Shown here one piece after another: positions 48,589 to 60,765 of a stretch of DNA of 64,000 nt (the stretch's first letter is position 1; each line of letters starts with the position of its first letter). The DNA lies in the NCBI GenBank assembly GCA_031772625.1, contig CM062817.1, positions 950,334,327 through 950,398,326 on the forward strand, read 5' to 3'. The position numbers and the translations under genes are program-made. The notes below the pieces were generated by a model. That model saw nothing but the letters and a program-made list of their open reading frames with translations, was not told the DNA's origin and ran no database searches. Origin of the DNA: Pinus tabuliformis. Its lineage: Eukaryota; Streptophyta; Pinopsida; Pinales; Pinaceae.

Positions 48589-49776
48589 TTAATTCTATTA
48601 GCCTAATCAAGCCTTGTTGTGTTAGTGTCGGTATCTTCATCCCTCTATCAGTGATCAAGTTTCTCTTTTTGCATGCATGTTAGGTGTCCCATCCGATCAG
48701 CTGCATTCCATTAGGTCATGGATCAACTGATGGTAGTGGTTCATTGTCATTTTCCCTCATGGAATTTACCTGCTAGCCTGTTTTCACATGTTCAGTTCAT
48801 TTATTGTTATTTTATTTCATTCCAGTTACCAAAATCATTTTTAGGGTTTTAGGTCTCACTAGGTATAGGGTTTGTCACCGTGGTCATCAAAAACCTAATA
48901 AAAGGTCAGCATGCACATGAGGAGGTCTTATAAGTTCATCAAATCAAAATTTCACTAATAATATGCTCAATAAGTGATTTTTACCTCAAAACTCTGTTTT
49001 GAGGTGAAAACAGAGTTTTTTATTTTTATGTACAAAATTTATGTAATTTGAAATGTTTTCTATATGTAATAAGTTCCAGCTACTGCCCCTGCTCACCTTG
49101 CCAACTCCAACCATTGAAGACAAAAGCAAAAGCATCAATGCATCAATTTACCAAGTGACCAAGAAAAGTCAATTTAAATAAAAAAACAGAGCTAATGACC
49201 AAAAGTGACTTGGACATTAGAAAAGTGGGTTTGAATAAGTAAAAAAATTAAAGCCATCCATATATAAAGTCAAAGGAGTGCCTTTCATCATTTCCTTGTG
49301 CAAAATACCCTTGGAGAGCAAAAAATCATGATTTGGAGAAAGATTGAGCTTTGGAGGTCAAAAACCCTGTTTTTCAAGAAAACTTGCCTAGCGCTACGTG
49401 TCAAAGGCAGTGAGTTGTGCATCAGACTGGCCCTGCGCATCAGTCACTTTCCGCCAGTGTAAATTTGCACGGGTGCTGCGCATCAGGAGGGCGCTACGCA
49501 TTGGGCCCAGTGTGTTGCGCATCAGTCTATAAGTTGCAAAATTGTTCCAAATTACTCAATAACCCTAAAAAATGTTGTATTTCCATTCTACAAGTAAGTG
49601 ATCATTGCCCTAGAGCTAAATTTGATGTCATGCTAGTGTCCTTCATGAGTTTTGCATATTGAAAGTGAAACCCTAATTGTCTTCATTGTTTTCTATTACA
49701 TTGTGCAATTTTCACTCCACCATTATAAAAAACATCATTAAACCATTTTCCCTCTTCCATTTACCTAAATCACTCC
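48589..49776 (+). other. SABATH intron 1, left part
   Basis: Non-coding. Near 48984-49019 two overlapping perfect inverted repeats occur. Around 49390-49530 there is a GC-rich patch with repeated GCGCATCAG and GCGCTACG words, similar to patches inside the downstream repeat structure, so part of this stretch may be mobile-element sequence. A TATATAAAG lies near 49260. Confidence 0.5.
48984..49019. repeat. Overlapping, mutually exclusive hairpins
   Basis: CCTCAAAA/TTTTGAGG (48984-48991 and 48997-49004) overlaps AAAACTCTGTTTT/AAAACAGAGTTTT (48988-49000 and 49007-49019). Both are perfect, and forming one excludes the other. No function is known, and intronic context makes chance or decay likely. 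Confidence 0.7.
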
Positions 49777-51185
49777 TGTTAGAGCCTAGATTTGCCTCAA
49801 GCTGAAAAGACAAGGTTCTAGGTCCACATCAAACCACGCTCAGCCTCGTAGCTAGCCCTACGAGGACAAGAGAGGGCTCTCTCCGGGTCAATCTCAGCGA
49901 AAGATAATCAATGGGGCTTGAGATGAATGAATAACAAACTAATTTCAGGCTATGTATGAAGTGCAAAGGATTTGATTTGAGTTTTTGAGGGCTTTGTTGG
50001 AAAAAAGGACAGGAAAATTTTGGGTCTGAGGATGAGGCCAGATTTTTGCAGAGTTCAGGTAGGGGCAAGATAGGTAGTAGTTTTGATGTTTTGGATTGAA
50101 TGAATGGGTGGATCAGACTGGTGAGGATCCAAGGAGGGCAAGAGGGTTTCAAGAGTCCTCCTCAAACAGATGAAAACGTGTAGAATTAAACAAAATTTCA
50201 AGGAAGAGCATAACAGTCCAATGAATTCTATCTTAATCACTCATTTGTTTAATTGAAAAAGACAAGAGAAAGGAAAATGATATACATAAACATCAGTGAA
50301 CTTACAAATACATAGAGAAAAACACCATCAAAACACATAGCCACATGGATCCCAACAAGTGCTGCAAAACCCTGGTCTTTCCTTTGCCAAAATTGCAGAA
50401 ATGAAATGTCCAATAGAGTGCCAAGCAATCCCAAGTGCCCAACCATGAAAATGACTTAGAAATTACATAATATAGACAAGCCAAACCCATTCCCTTGCCT
50501 CTATGGGTCGAGCTTGTCATTCTAGGAGTTGTTTCAACCAACTCTAAACAAAGCACTAAAATCTAGGCATTCACACAACTTGCCTCTATATGGTAGGAAA
50601 CTGATTCATTCATTTAATTTTGACTTTTTAGCGAATGAATCCTCTATAACAAGTAAATTTGTACCAAAATTACATCATGGTTATAAAATTACATCATGGT
50701 GGATCAAAAGTTACATGAAAAAGTGAAACAAGTCAAAACTGGGCGAATTGCTGAGCTGTACAGTGAAAAATAGGCAAAAATCCTCTATGCGCCGCGCCTG
50801 ATTCTCTATGCATCATGCCACTTTGGAGCTGAAATTGAGGCCCTTTATGAAGTAAAAATTGATCCCAACTATGCTTGTTGGAAAGCTGTGCCTGTCTACT
50901 TTCCAACCCAAGTGGAATTTCTGAATTTGGATGTCATTTACCCCTCCAAAACTTCATTCTCCCAAGACTGCTTCATATGTGTCAAAATAAGGGCAGTGAG
51001 GTCATTTTTTGAGTGTTTTTGGCCTCTTGAGGGCTCAAAACCTGCCCAAATTTCTTGGCCATGCAAATGAAAGCATAATTTTTCATGCCAAATCCAACAA
51101 TGTAAATTTTTTGAGATTTGGAGCTTCCTAGCAAAAGCGAGCACCACGTGGCGCGACGCATAGGGAGGAAAACCCTGTGTTAACA
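49777..51185 (+). repeat. Left arm of a diverged long inverted repeat
   Basis: It starts TGTTAGAGCCTAG. The reverse complement of 55375-56769 follows it base for base with scattered substitutions and indels, including GGCTGAAAAA-, ACATCAAACCA-, GAGAGGGCTCTCTCC- and CTTGTTGGAAAGCT-type blocks. No coding frame. The outer end has TG, like an LTR end. Confidence 0.85.
49844..49883. repeat. Hairpin pair in the left arm
   Basis: Stem 1 is CCTCGTAG/CTACGAGG (49844-49851 and 49858-49865) with a 6-nt loop. Stem 2 is GAGAG/CTCTC (49870-49874 and 49879-49883) with a 4-nt loop GGCT. Both recur in the other arm at 56662-56703. Confidence 0.75.
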
Positions 51186-53700
51186 TTTCTGTGCGTAGTG
51201 CCTTTTTACAACCCCGTTTTGAGGGCCTAACCAGTGTCCAAATTTGGTGTAGGACACCTCATTGGAAAGACCTTTGAGTATAATTTCTAACTCGACTATA
51301 ATTTTTCAATTTGGAGTTCATTTTCCCTGCTAAAAGTCAAATCTCCCAAGACTGGTCAAAATGTGCCAAATGATGTTGCCTCAAGGCAGAGTGCTGTTGC
51401 AGTCAACTTTTGAAGATCTTCCTCAACTCCAAATTGAGCCTATGCTAGCTCATTGGAAATCTATTTGTGTCTAATTATCATTTAATGCAATAATTAAGTC
51501 ATTTGGCCAACCATGCTAGGAGAAAACGTGATTTTCCCAAGGTCACTTCAAAGGTGCATCAATTCTCCTGAGGTGACTGTTTTTTTTATTTTTCTCTAAA
51601 ACCATGACACGTGTGTATAAATTGAAGGAGGTTTCTCTTCCTTGTCCTATTTTTGACAAAACCCTCTCTCATTTTTTCCAAATTCATCTTTCCTTTCTCA
51701 AAAGCATCAGTTGAGTAAAACCTACCCCGATGTGTGGAACAGGGGATTTGTCGAAATGAATCGAAATGAAGGGGATAACGGGCTTCTAAATTCTTGAGAA
51801 AATTTTTCGAGGTGGGGAGGGATGTTAGGAAGTATGTGAAATTGGAATTTCAGAGATTGAGTGAGGGGAAGGGGTCCAAAAGGGCTAAACACAGGCCCAA
51901 CCTAGGAAATTGTCAAGTTATAGCAAGAAACTAGGGTTTGTGCGAAAATAAGGAATTCGGGGGATCTCAGTGATGGGAAGTGTTTAATAAGGTATATTAA
52001 GGATAGGGGAATGTGTATGAACATCAGGATACAAGCTTTTTTGATTATTTGACCATCCAAGAGAAATTTCCTTCAAAACCCTAGGAGAGAGAAATGACCT
52101 TACCTAGGCGCAATTGAGCATGAACAAGGCATAAAATGACCTAGTGAAACTTGGCATGATGATGACAATCCTCTGAATGATGGTACACTCTACTGAATGG
52201 TGACATGAAGCTCTTGGGACAGCCATTAGGGTTTGGGAATTTTAAGTATGAGACTAGGGTTTGGTGCATTTGGGAAAGGAAATTTGGGAGAAGGAATTAA
52301 CGAGATTAGGGGGATAGGGAAACTTAGTGGATAATGAAAACAAGGGAGAAATGGGATGGAGGTGTGAATTGGGTGACAAAACAATGATTTTAAAACCCTA
52401 ACAGCAAGTTTCCTTGAGGTAATTTAAGAGGTAGGTTTTGATGTTTTTGTTTTAACGATTATCATCCATAAACCATCATAGCCTATCACAAAATTGGATG
52501 AAACATCAAGATGGAGGCTCTACGTGGCAAATTTTTGTGAATTATTGGTAATTTGGGACAATTCTTAACAGTTTCGAGCCTTTTGCTGAGTGCGCCGCGT
52601 AGCTTGCCCAATGCGTTGCGCCTTCCCAGTGTGCCGCGCCCATGTTATTTTGCATTGGGTTCTGACGCCCAATGCGCCGCGCCTCACTAGTGCGCCGCTC
52701 CTTCTGCCCAGTGCACCGTGCCAGCCAATTTTCTTCCAATTTCACCAATTTCTCACTTGTGCACAAAAATTGCTTTGAGTTGCATCCTCTTTATTCTTGG
52801 CATGCAAACGAACTATTGAAGCACAAGAATATCTCCTATGGCATGGAATTTGATTCTTCATTTGGAAAACACACTTTTGTAATGTTGCAGACTTTGGCAC
52901 TTTCACATAACTCTATTTTTGCTTCCACTTTGATTTTTTGGCTGAATGATGAAACTCTGTCTATTTTTGCAGGGATGATTGGCATGTAATTTTGGCAAAG
53001 GACGACCAGGGTTGCGCCTGAAGCACCTCATGACTGAAGAACTTTAAAAATTACATATTTATTACAAACCATAAATTTGATGATTTCTTTTTTCAAAAAA
53101 GAATCATGATCAAACACATGGACGATGAAATTTTGCAACGAAAACTGATTTTCAACCTCCCTCATGTGCCTGTGGACATTATTAGACCTTTTGAAGAAGA
53201 AACCCTAGACCTAATAACTAAAATGACCCTTTCGCTGACCAAGTGACAAAATAGGACTGTGAATGACTTTAAAATTGATTTCAATGTATAGACACGGAGC
53301 AACAGATACATGATATGAGGGAGATGAGTGACAAGATCGTTCCGCCAGAGAATAGATGCTCCTAATGGAATGCAAATGACTGGGCTGAATGAGACACCTA
53401 AAAATGAAATGCAACAAAAGGGATTTTGATCGCTGACGGAGGCCTGAACAACTGAACAGACCGACTCTGACAACTCCATTAATCCCATTTTCCATATCCC
53501 ACTCCCCTAAAACAACTAATTCCCTTCACCAAACCCTAAATCCCTCACTAAACCCTAGTTTCCCAAAACTAATCCCTTCATCCCCCAACTCCATTTTCCA
53601 TTAGTAAAATCTCTTCATACTCATCACCCTTGTCCTCCCTCATTACCATTTTCCACCATATCACCATCACATCCCTTCCCTAAGACAAGCACCAAGCATC
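51186..53700. other. Central non-coding part of the inverted-repeat structure
   Basis: No reliable gene. A GTATAAATT box lies near 51614. A GC-rich patch with many TGCGCCGCG/GTGCGCCGC words lies at 52585-52720. Around 52200-52350 and 53480-53670 there are purine-rich and pyrimidine-rich stretches (ACTAGGGTTT and its complement) that may continue the inverted symmetry. Open frames on either strand here match nothing that I recognise. Confidence 0.45.
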
Positions 53701-55309
53701 ATGGCAAGAAACAGTGAGTCAAGCTATGAAGAGGAGACACTAAGTGATAGTTCAAGAGAAAGGAATGTATAGCCAAGGAGACCTCACAAGGGTGGGAAAA
53801 TTATCTAAGAGGAACCTATTAGCATTGTTGAACTCCTTGCCTGCCCCCTTGCCACCACTTGTTTTAGATACCAATCTTGCTTTGAGTTTTGTGAGATGGT
53901 TGAGAGGGTTAAGTATCATCATGAATTGGTAAGGGAATTTGTCATCAACATGGAGAACAATATGGTAAAACTTACTGGCATAAATTTCACTCTTTCACCA
54001 GCCATTATTGCATAAGCAACTAGAATTCCAAATGTAGGGGAAAGGTGGAATAAAAGATAGAATATCAACAAACAACATTATGAACCATATATTAAAGCCA
54101 AATATCATGGTAGATTGAGCAGGGTGTTTCCTTTCAAGTTCTTGGAAGACCGGTATGTTCCACTTATGAAACTCATCATCAAATAATTCACATGTGAGGG
54201 AAGGTTCTCTAGACTCTATGCCTATCATATCAGATTACTCATGCATTTCACCAGGGTTAGAATGATGAGTATTTCATATTTCATTTGAAAAAACATAGAG
54301 AGCATGACTATGATTGCAAAAAGAAAACCATACCCACAACAGCTTAACAGTATTTATCACTTTGCTATCATCAAGATTATTGTTGTGCATCTGCTTACTC
54401 AGTTGGTAGTGCCATGGGACACCTTCATTGCCCATCAAATCTTCAAGGGGCCTCAAATTTTTATAGATCCTCAAGAGGAAGGTGGACCTTCCAGGCAACA
54501 AAAAGAGAATGAAAGAAAAAATGAAGAGGCTCACATTCCTACGTTTATAACTTATGAGAAAGGCACAAGAAGACTTTTTGTAGCTGCCAAATGAGTATTA
54601 TCTCCACCATGGGTGCAAGGGGTCTTGTTATCTTCACCGGATCATAGGCAAATTCTAGCTTCACTTTGTGTGAAACGAGCTTTGCCTTCTTCTCCAACAA
54701 AACAAGTACAGGACAAAGGAAAGCAACCATTGCATGATGAAGGGCCTTCTGAAGGGCAAGATAGGGATTTTGTTTTGATTGAGGAAGATGACACTGATTT
54801 GGGCTCCCAAAGCTCAAAACTCTAGGATGTGGTCATCAAAGGGAAAGAAGATGAGATCCAAGCCTTATCACTTGACCTTGAGAGGGCTAAGTGGATCATT
54901 TATTTCCTTGATCAAGAAAACAAGCAATTGGAGGACAAACAAACAATCATGGAGCTGCAAACCATTAGGGAAAAATGACAAGTGGCAAAAAGAAGGAAAA
55001 TCAAGATGACATCATTAGAACAAGAAATAAAGGAAAATCAAGATGACATCATTAGAACAAGAAATAGAGGCTGACCGAGAATCGTGGTTGGAAGGAGTGA
55101 ATATCCACCTTGAGAAGCTGCTTGATAAGGCTAACAAGGAGAAGAACATGTTGCGCCACATGGCTTATCACTATTTGGCCCAGAACAGAATTTGCAAGAC
55201 AAGGATAAGAAGCCTGAAAGCTAAGTTAAAGAGAGCCTTAGAAGCCAAAAGGGAGCAAAATAAAATTAAAATTTTGGCTGAAGCCTCCTTGGCTCAGCAA
55301 AGCAATTAG
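53701..55309 (+). pseudogene. Decayed coiled-coil ORF, resembling the 'putative plant transposon protein' domain
   Basis: An ATG at 53701 opens a frame that can be followed to about 55000 through some nine stops. The middle part (ELVREFVINMENN, LTGINFTLSPAI, then FKFLEDRYVPL and LLMHFTR) follows the pattern of the putative plant transposon protein domain found in retroelement-like ORFs (PF20167 type, from memory). After an acidic linker comes a K/E/L-rich coiled coil (54826-55309). A 37-bp tandem duplication (54995-55068) shifts the frame. It is probably a capsid-like or accessory protein of the repeat in intron 1. The family call is tentative. Confidence 0.5.
54995..55068 (+). repeat. 37-bp tandem duplication
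   Basis: AAGGAAAATCAAGATGACAT and the following 17 bases occur twice head to tail with no difference seen. The copies look recent, and the length not divisible by three explains the frame change in the ORF. Confidence 0.9.
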
Positions 55310-55374
55310 TAAGCCTTCCTCTTACCAATTTTGAGAAATTTTTGTCATTTCACAAATTTTAATTGCAAAACACA

Positions 55375-56769
55375 GGGATTTTCCTCTAGTGGTGCTGCAC
55401 ATTGAGTTGGCTTGGAATTTTGACAAATGGCTTATATTTTTGGATTCCTCATGGAAAAATACTAAAACCCAGAAAGTTTCATGAAATTTGGAGGAGATCT
55501 GGGTCACCTAAAGGGCAAAAAACACCTAAAAATTGCCCGCTCTACTACTTTTTTTACCCACAAGAAGTAGTCTTGGGAGAAGTGACTTTTGAAGGGAAGA
55601 ATGGACTCTAAATCCAAAAATTCCAGTCATCCTAGAAAGTAGACAGATAGAGCTTTCCAACAAGCCATATTGGAGATAATTTTGTGAAGGGGAAGGCCTT
55701 CAAACTTAGCCTTGAATTGGCACTGCGCATCAGGTAAAATTTTGCCAATTTTGCTCAAAAAACTCAGAATTTCGCCTAATTTTCTACCAGTTTGACTTTT
55801 TATTCTCTCATGGTAAAATTCATGATGTAATATGATGTAACTTGATGTAATGTGTTGTAAATTGATGTAATATGAGGTAAAAATGATGAAAAATGACTTA
55901 TGGAGGTAGATACATCAGTTATAGGTGGTTTTGCGCTGAATGAATCAGTTTCCATAGTTTTAGAGGCAAGTTGTTCCACTGCCTATTTTTTAGTTCCTAG
56001 TTTAGATCTTGTTGAAACAGCTCCTTGACTCATGGATTCGACCCATGATGGCTAGCATAGGTGGTTTGATGCCTATATCTTGTACTTTATTAGTCATTTG
56101 TCAAGGTTGGACTCTTATGGATGCATTGAGCTACTTTGTAAATCACTTCTGTAGTTTGGAAAGCAAATGAACCAGGGTTTTGCAACATTTTGTGGGATTC
56201 TTGTCGTAATGTGAATTACCATTATTTTTTTCTCTGTTATTCAGTTTATCTCATGTTTATGTGTGCCATCATCTCTCTCTTTTTGCATAACTAAATTAAT
56301 CAAGTTTAAAAGGTGGAATCCATTGGTGTTTCAGTGCTTTGCCTTGGGGTTTATTTAGTTTTAAATGTTTTCTGTTGTTTGAAGAGGACTCATGACATTT
56401 TCATGCCCTCTCCAACTCCTCACCAGTCTTTAGACTCACCATTACATTCATTTCAAAGTGTTAAAACACTTGCCTACCACGCCCCACAGAAACCCCTGCA
56501 AATCTGAATTGATTTCCCAGACCCAAAGCTGCCTCCCTCATCCGATCTAGCAAACAACCATTAAAATCAATCAAATTCCTCTGAGCATATACCTAGCCTA
56601 AAATTAGTATTCATATCAGTCATATCATGCCTTGTTTTCCATATTTTCTTTGAGATTGATAGGGAGAGAGCCCTCTCCCGACCTGGTAGGGCTGGCTACC
56701 AGGTTAAGCATGGTTTGATGTTACCCTAGACCTGCCTTTTTCAGCCTGAGGTAGATTTAGGCAACAACA
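55375..56769 (-). repeat. Right arm of the diverged long inverted repeat
   Basis: Reads outward to end GGCAACAACA at 56769, the complement of TGTTGTTGCC, aligned with the start of the left arm. The flanks (ACTCC before 49777, TGCTG after 56769) are not a duplication, so a single TIR transposon insertion is not supported. Confidence 0.85.
56662..56703. repeat. Hairpin pair in the right arm
   Basis: GGGAGAG/CTCTCCC (56662-56668 and 56673-56679) with a 4-nt loop, then CCTGGTAG/CTACCAGG (56682-56689 and 56696-56703) with a 6-nt loop. The fourth pair of the 8-bp stem is G-C here and C-G in the left arm, while the stem stays perfect in both. Confidence 0.8.
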
Positions 56770-56837
56770 TGCTGCTTAAATCTTAGTTCCCATATCTTAT
56801 TGCACTACACCATATTAATACATTCATGTTTGTGTAG

Positions 56838-57035
56838 TTAAAGATTATTTGGGCACTTAAGCACCTCTTGGAGCACGGGATCTACGAGAATGCCAGATCT
56901 TTGATAAAGGTCGTAGATGGTGTGCTTCACACAATAGACTTTGGGTGTGAAATTGGGATGAAAACTCTTCTCACCGCTGACACCAACATCATAGCTGTCA
57001 ACCAACCTCATAGCTGTCAAATCCATTTTTATTCG
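56838..57035 (+). pseudogene. SABATH exon 2, first part
   Basis: The acceptor TTTGTGTAG precedes an in-phase LKIIWALKHLLEHGIYENAR, then TIDFGCEIGMKTLLTAD, the SAM-binding motif I (usually ADLGCSSGPNTLL). It stops at the insertion site, with ATTCG (57031-57035) as the first TSD copy. Confidence 0.88.
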
Positions 57036-57368
57036 TGTTATGAAACCAGCTCAAGAAAAGATAGAAAAGATTGATCAACGCCTTAGAATTTAGCCTCTTC
57101 GAGGGGGAAACCTCCTTTACATTACATAAATGAACAATTCTTGGATGATAAAAATGACAAAACCTCCTTTCTATATATAGGAGTCTAAGGAGTCACAATA
57201 TAATCCAGCCGACCTAACAATAATAATATAAAGCCACAAAAATAACAATAGAGGGATTCTATGGGGCACATAAATAACAATATGGGGATAATAGGGGCAC
57301 AACAATATAAATAAGGGGTATAACTACAATAGTAATGGGGTAATCATTAGTATTATAGGGACCCAACA
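57036..57368 (-). repeat. 3' LTR of the young chromovirus
   Basis: 333 bp, TGTTATGAAACC to GGGACCCAACA, collinear without indels with 61202-61534. Confidence 0.96.
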
Positions 57369-57397
57369 TGCCCCTCTCCTTCAAAAAAGTGTTGTCC

Positions 57398-60300
57398 TCA
57401 ACGCTTGAGTAGTTCTGGATACTTCTGCATAAAATTCTCATCCTCCCATGTGGAATCTTCAGCGGATAAGTTCTTCCACTTGATAAGATACTCTGAAATT
57501 GATCGATTTCGTAGCTGTCGAGTTCTTGTTTCTGTGACTGCTTCCGGTTCCAATATAATTTTTCCTTCCTCGTCAAGTTCTAGCAATATTGTTTGAATTG
57601 GGAGCTTGTCACCTATAACCTTCTTTAAACATGAAACATGGAAAACTGGGTGCAATCGAGAAGCTGCAGGAAGCTCCAATTTGTATGCCATAGTACCAAT
57701 CTTTTGCAACACCTTGTACAGACCATAATACTTTGGTGATTATTTATTATCCTTCTTAGCTTGCTTTAGGGACATTTGCTTATATGGTTGTAGCCGTAGG
57801 AATACCCAATCACCTACATCAAAACTTCTTTCACTGCGATGTTGATCTGCCTGTTGTTTCATTCTATTTTGTGCCAACACGAGGTTATCCTTTAAGAGTT
57901 GGAGGACTTGTTGTTGATGTTCGATGTGATGTTCCACTGCCTGAACCTTAGAATTTTCTCTTAAATATGATGTGATGGATGGTGGTTGATACCCATAAAG
58001 TGCCATAAATGGGGTCATTTTTGTTGTTGTATGGAAGGAAGTGTTATACCACCATTCAGCCAGAGGCAACCATTTGACCCATTGTGTCTGTTTATCAGAT
58101 ACAAAGCAACGAAGATATCCTTCCAAACATTTGTTTACTATCTCAGTTTGCCCATCAGATTGAGGATGATAAGATGAGCTATGAGCTAACTGAGTACCAA
58201 GACAAGAAAATAATTCTGTCCAAAAATTTCTAGTGAAAATGGGATCTCTGTCACTTACAATAATCTTTGGGTTTCCATGTAGCTTTTGAACTATTTCCAT
58301 AAATGCAGTAGAAATTGTACTCGCTTTAAATGGATGTGATAATGCACAAAAATGTGCATACTTGGTAAGTCTGTCAACTACCACCATGATGACACTCTTT
58401 CCCTCAGACTTGGGTAAACCTGTGATAAAATCCATTGAAACCTCCTCCCAACGTTGGCTTGGAATGGATAAAGGTTGTAATAGACCCGGTGTCTTAATTG
58501 TTTCAACTTAATTTTGTTAGCAAACCAAACATTCCGCCACAAACTTTTGAATATCTGATTTAAGGCCATCCCAAAAAATTTCCTTCTTAACCCTGTGGTA
58601 AGTTTTTAAAAGTCCTGAGTGCCCTCTTAAGGGAGAAGTGTGCAATTCCATAAGAATCTTTTTTTTAGCTGGGAATTCTTATAGAGGTATAAGCGATCTT
58701 TGTACCATAACGAATCATTTTTCCAGCTAAATGTTTCAGAAGTACTGGAATCTTGTTGTAGCTTTCGAATAAGTGCCCACACTTCTCCGTCATTCTTCCA
58801 TTCCTCCCTTGCTTCGTTTATCCAATCTGGTTGGATAATAGAAATGGCACACAACAATGCTTCCACATCCTCATCCTTTCTTGAGAGTGCATCTGCCACC
58901 ACATTTTGCTTCCCTTTTTTGTAGATGATTTCAAAGTCATAACCCAACATCTTTGTGACCCATTTTTGTTGCTCTTCATAGGATAATCTTTGTTCTAAAA
59001 AGTATTTAAGGCTATCATGATCCGTTTTTATCTTGAAGTGTCTTCCCATTAGGTAGGGTCGACATTTCTTAAGTGCATGGAGTATTGCCAACATTTCCTT
59101 CTCATAAATAGCTTTGCTTAAAAACTTTCCCTTGATTGGACGACTTTCAAAAGCAATGGGTCTTTCATCTTGCATTAGAACAGCACCAATTCCATTTCCT
59201 GAAGCATCACATTCCACAATAAAGGTTTTTGTGAAGTCCGGTGTAGCTAAGACCGGTGCTTGGCACATTTCCTCTTTAAGATGTTCAAAGGCCTTTGTTG
59301 CTTCCGGAGTCCATGAAAATGAATCTTTCTTCAATAATGTTGTTAGAGGTGCTGCTATTCTCCCATAATTCTTAACAAACTTGCGATAATACCCTGTCAA
59401 CCCAAGAAATCCTTGCAGATGCTTTATGGATGTGGGGATTTTCCATTCCTTAATGGCTTTAATTTTGCTAGGGTCTACCTTAACTCCTTCATGAGATACA
59501 ATATGACCCAAATATTCCACCTCCTGGACTCCAAAGAAACATTTGGATCTTTTTGCATATAATTGTTTCTCCTCCAATAGTTGTAGCACCCTGTCAACAT
59601 GTTCAACATGATCCTTCCAAGACTTGTTGTAGATTAGTATATCATCAAAAAATACTAACACAAATTTTCTAAGGAATGGTTTGAAAATTGAATTCATCAA
59701 ACCTTGAAATGTTGAAGGTGCATTGGTAAGGCCAAAAGGCATGACCAAAAATTCATAATGACCCTCATGAGTTCTAAATGCCATTTTCGGAATGTCTTCA
59801 ATCTTCATTCTGATTTGATGATATCCCGAACGAAGATCCAACTTGGTGAAGTAAATTGATCCATGCAATTCATCCAGTAATTCATCAATAACAGGAATGG
59901 GGAACTTATCTTTAATAGTGAGCTTGTTGAGCTCCCTATAATCCCGACACATGCGGTATGATCCATCCTTCTTGTGCACCAATATTACTGGAGCTAAGAA
60001 AGAACTTTGACTCGGTTGAATTATACCAGCCTCTAGCATTTCTGCAACCATACGTTCAATTTCACTTTTTTGGACATTAGAATATCTGTACGGCCTGATG
60101 TTTGGAGGAACACTTCCTGGAATTAGATGAATAGCATGATCATGATCACGCATAGGTGGGAGACCCTTGGGAGTCTCAAATACCTTGGAATGATTGTCCA
60201 GGACTTTTTGGAGATCTGGAGAAATAGATGATTCCAATGTGGAAACATCTAGCGAGCATAATTGTGCAATTACCCCTCTTTGCTCCTTTTTTAAAAGCTT

Positions 60301-60765
60301 TGACATACCATGAGAGCTGATTATCTTTCCTGGTTTCCCTGCAATACCCCTTAATTCAACTTCCTTTCCTTCCATAGAAAATTTGATGAAAAGTTATTGA
60401 AAATTAAAAGCTATTGTACCCAAGGGTTGTAGCCATTGGACTCCTAGTACAACATCTGCACCTCCCATTGGAATGGAAAGCATTGGGCTAGTCAATACAT
60501 ATTCTCCCATGGATAGCTTGATATTATGGCACTTTCCAGAGCAATTTATTGTTCCTCCATTTGCAATCATCACTTGATACTCTGGTGCTGGATATAGGAA
60601 GCAATTCAATTCTTTTGCTACCCTACAATGAATAAAATTGTGGGTGCTTCCTGAATCAATCAACACTATTACCTTTTTCTTCTTGATTTGTCCTTCTATC
60701 TTGATGGTTTGAGGAGTGGTAATTCCAATGCCACAAGTCTGAGCCAAATTGGATTTTCCAAGGAA
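57398..60765 (-). pseudogene. Chromovirus pol: protease, RT, RNase H, integrase, chromodomain
   Basis: Protease at 60394-60747 has VLIDSGSTHNFI. After one stop (60394), 58627-60375 carries RT ([29 protein letters not shown]) and RNase H ([32 protein letters not shown]). An A-run near 58665 shifts the frame before the integrase zinc finger (remnants near 58500-58600). The integrase core (57740-58435) keeps its D-D-E (VVVDRLTKYAHF, VSDRDPIF, DGQTEIVNKCLEGYLR). After one stop at 57740 the tail and chromodomain (YLIKWKNLSAEDSTWEDENF) end at 57398. All catalytic residues that I can check are present, so the damage is only a few stops and one shift. Confidence 0.93.

Noticed and set aside
49777..56769. 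Single TIR (Mutator-like) transposon
   Set aside because: The arms are inverted, but the flanking bases are not duplicated and no transposase is recognisable. It is kept as an unexplained inverted-repeat structure.
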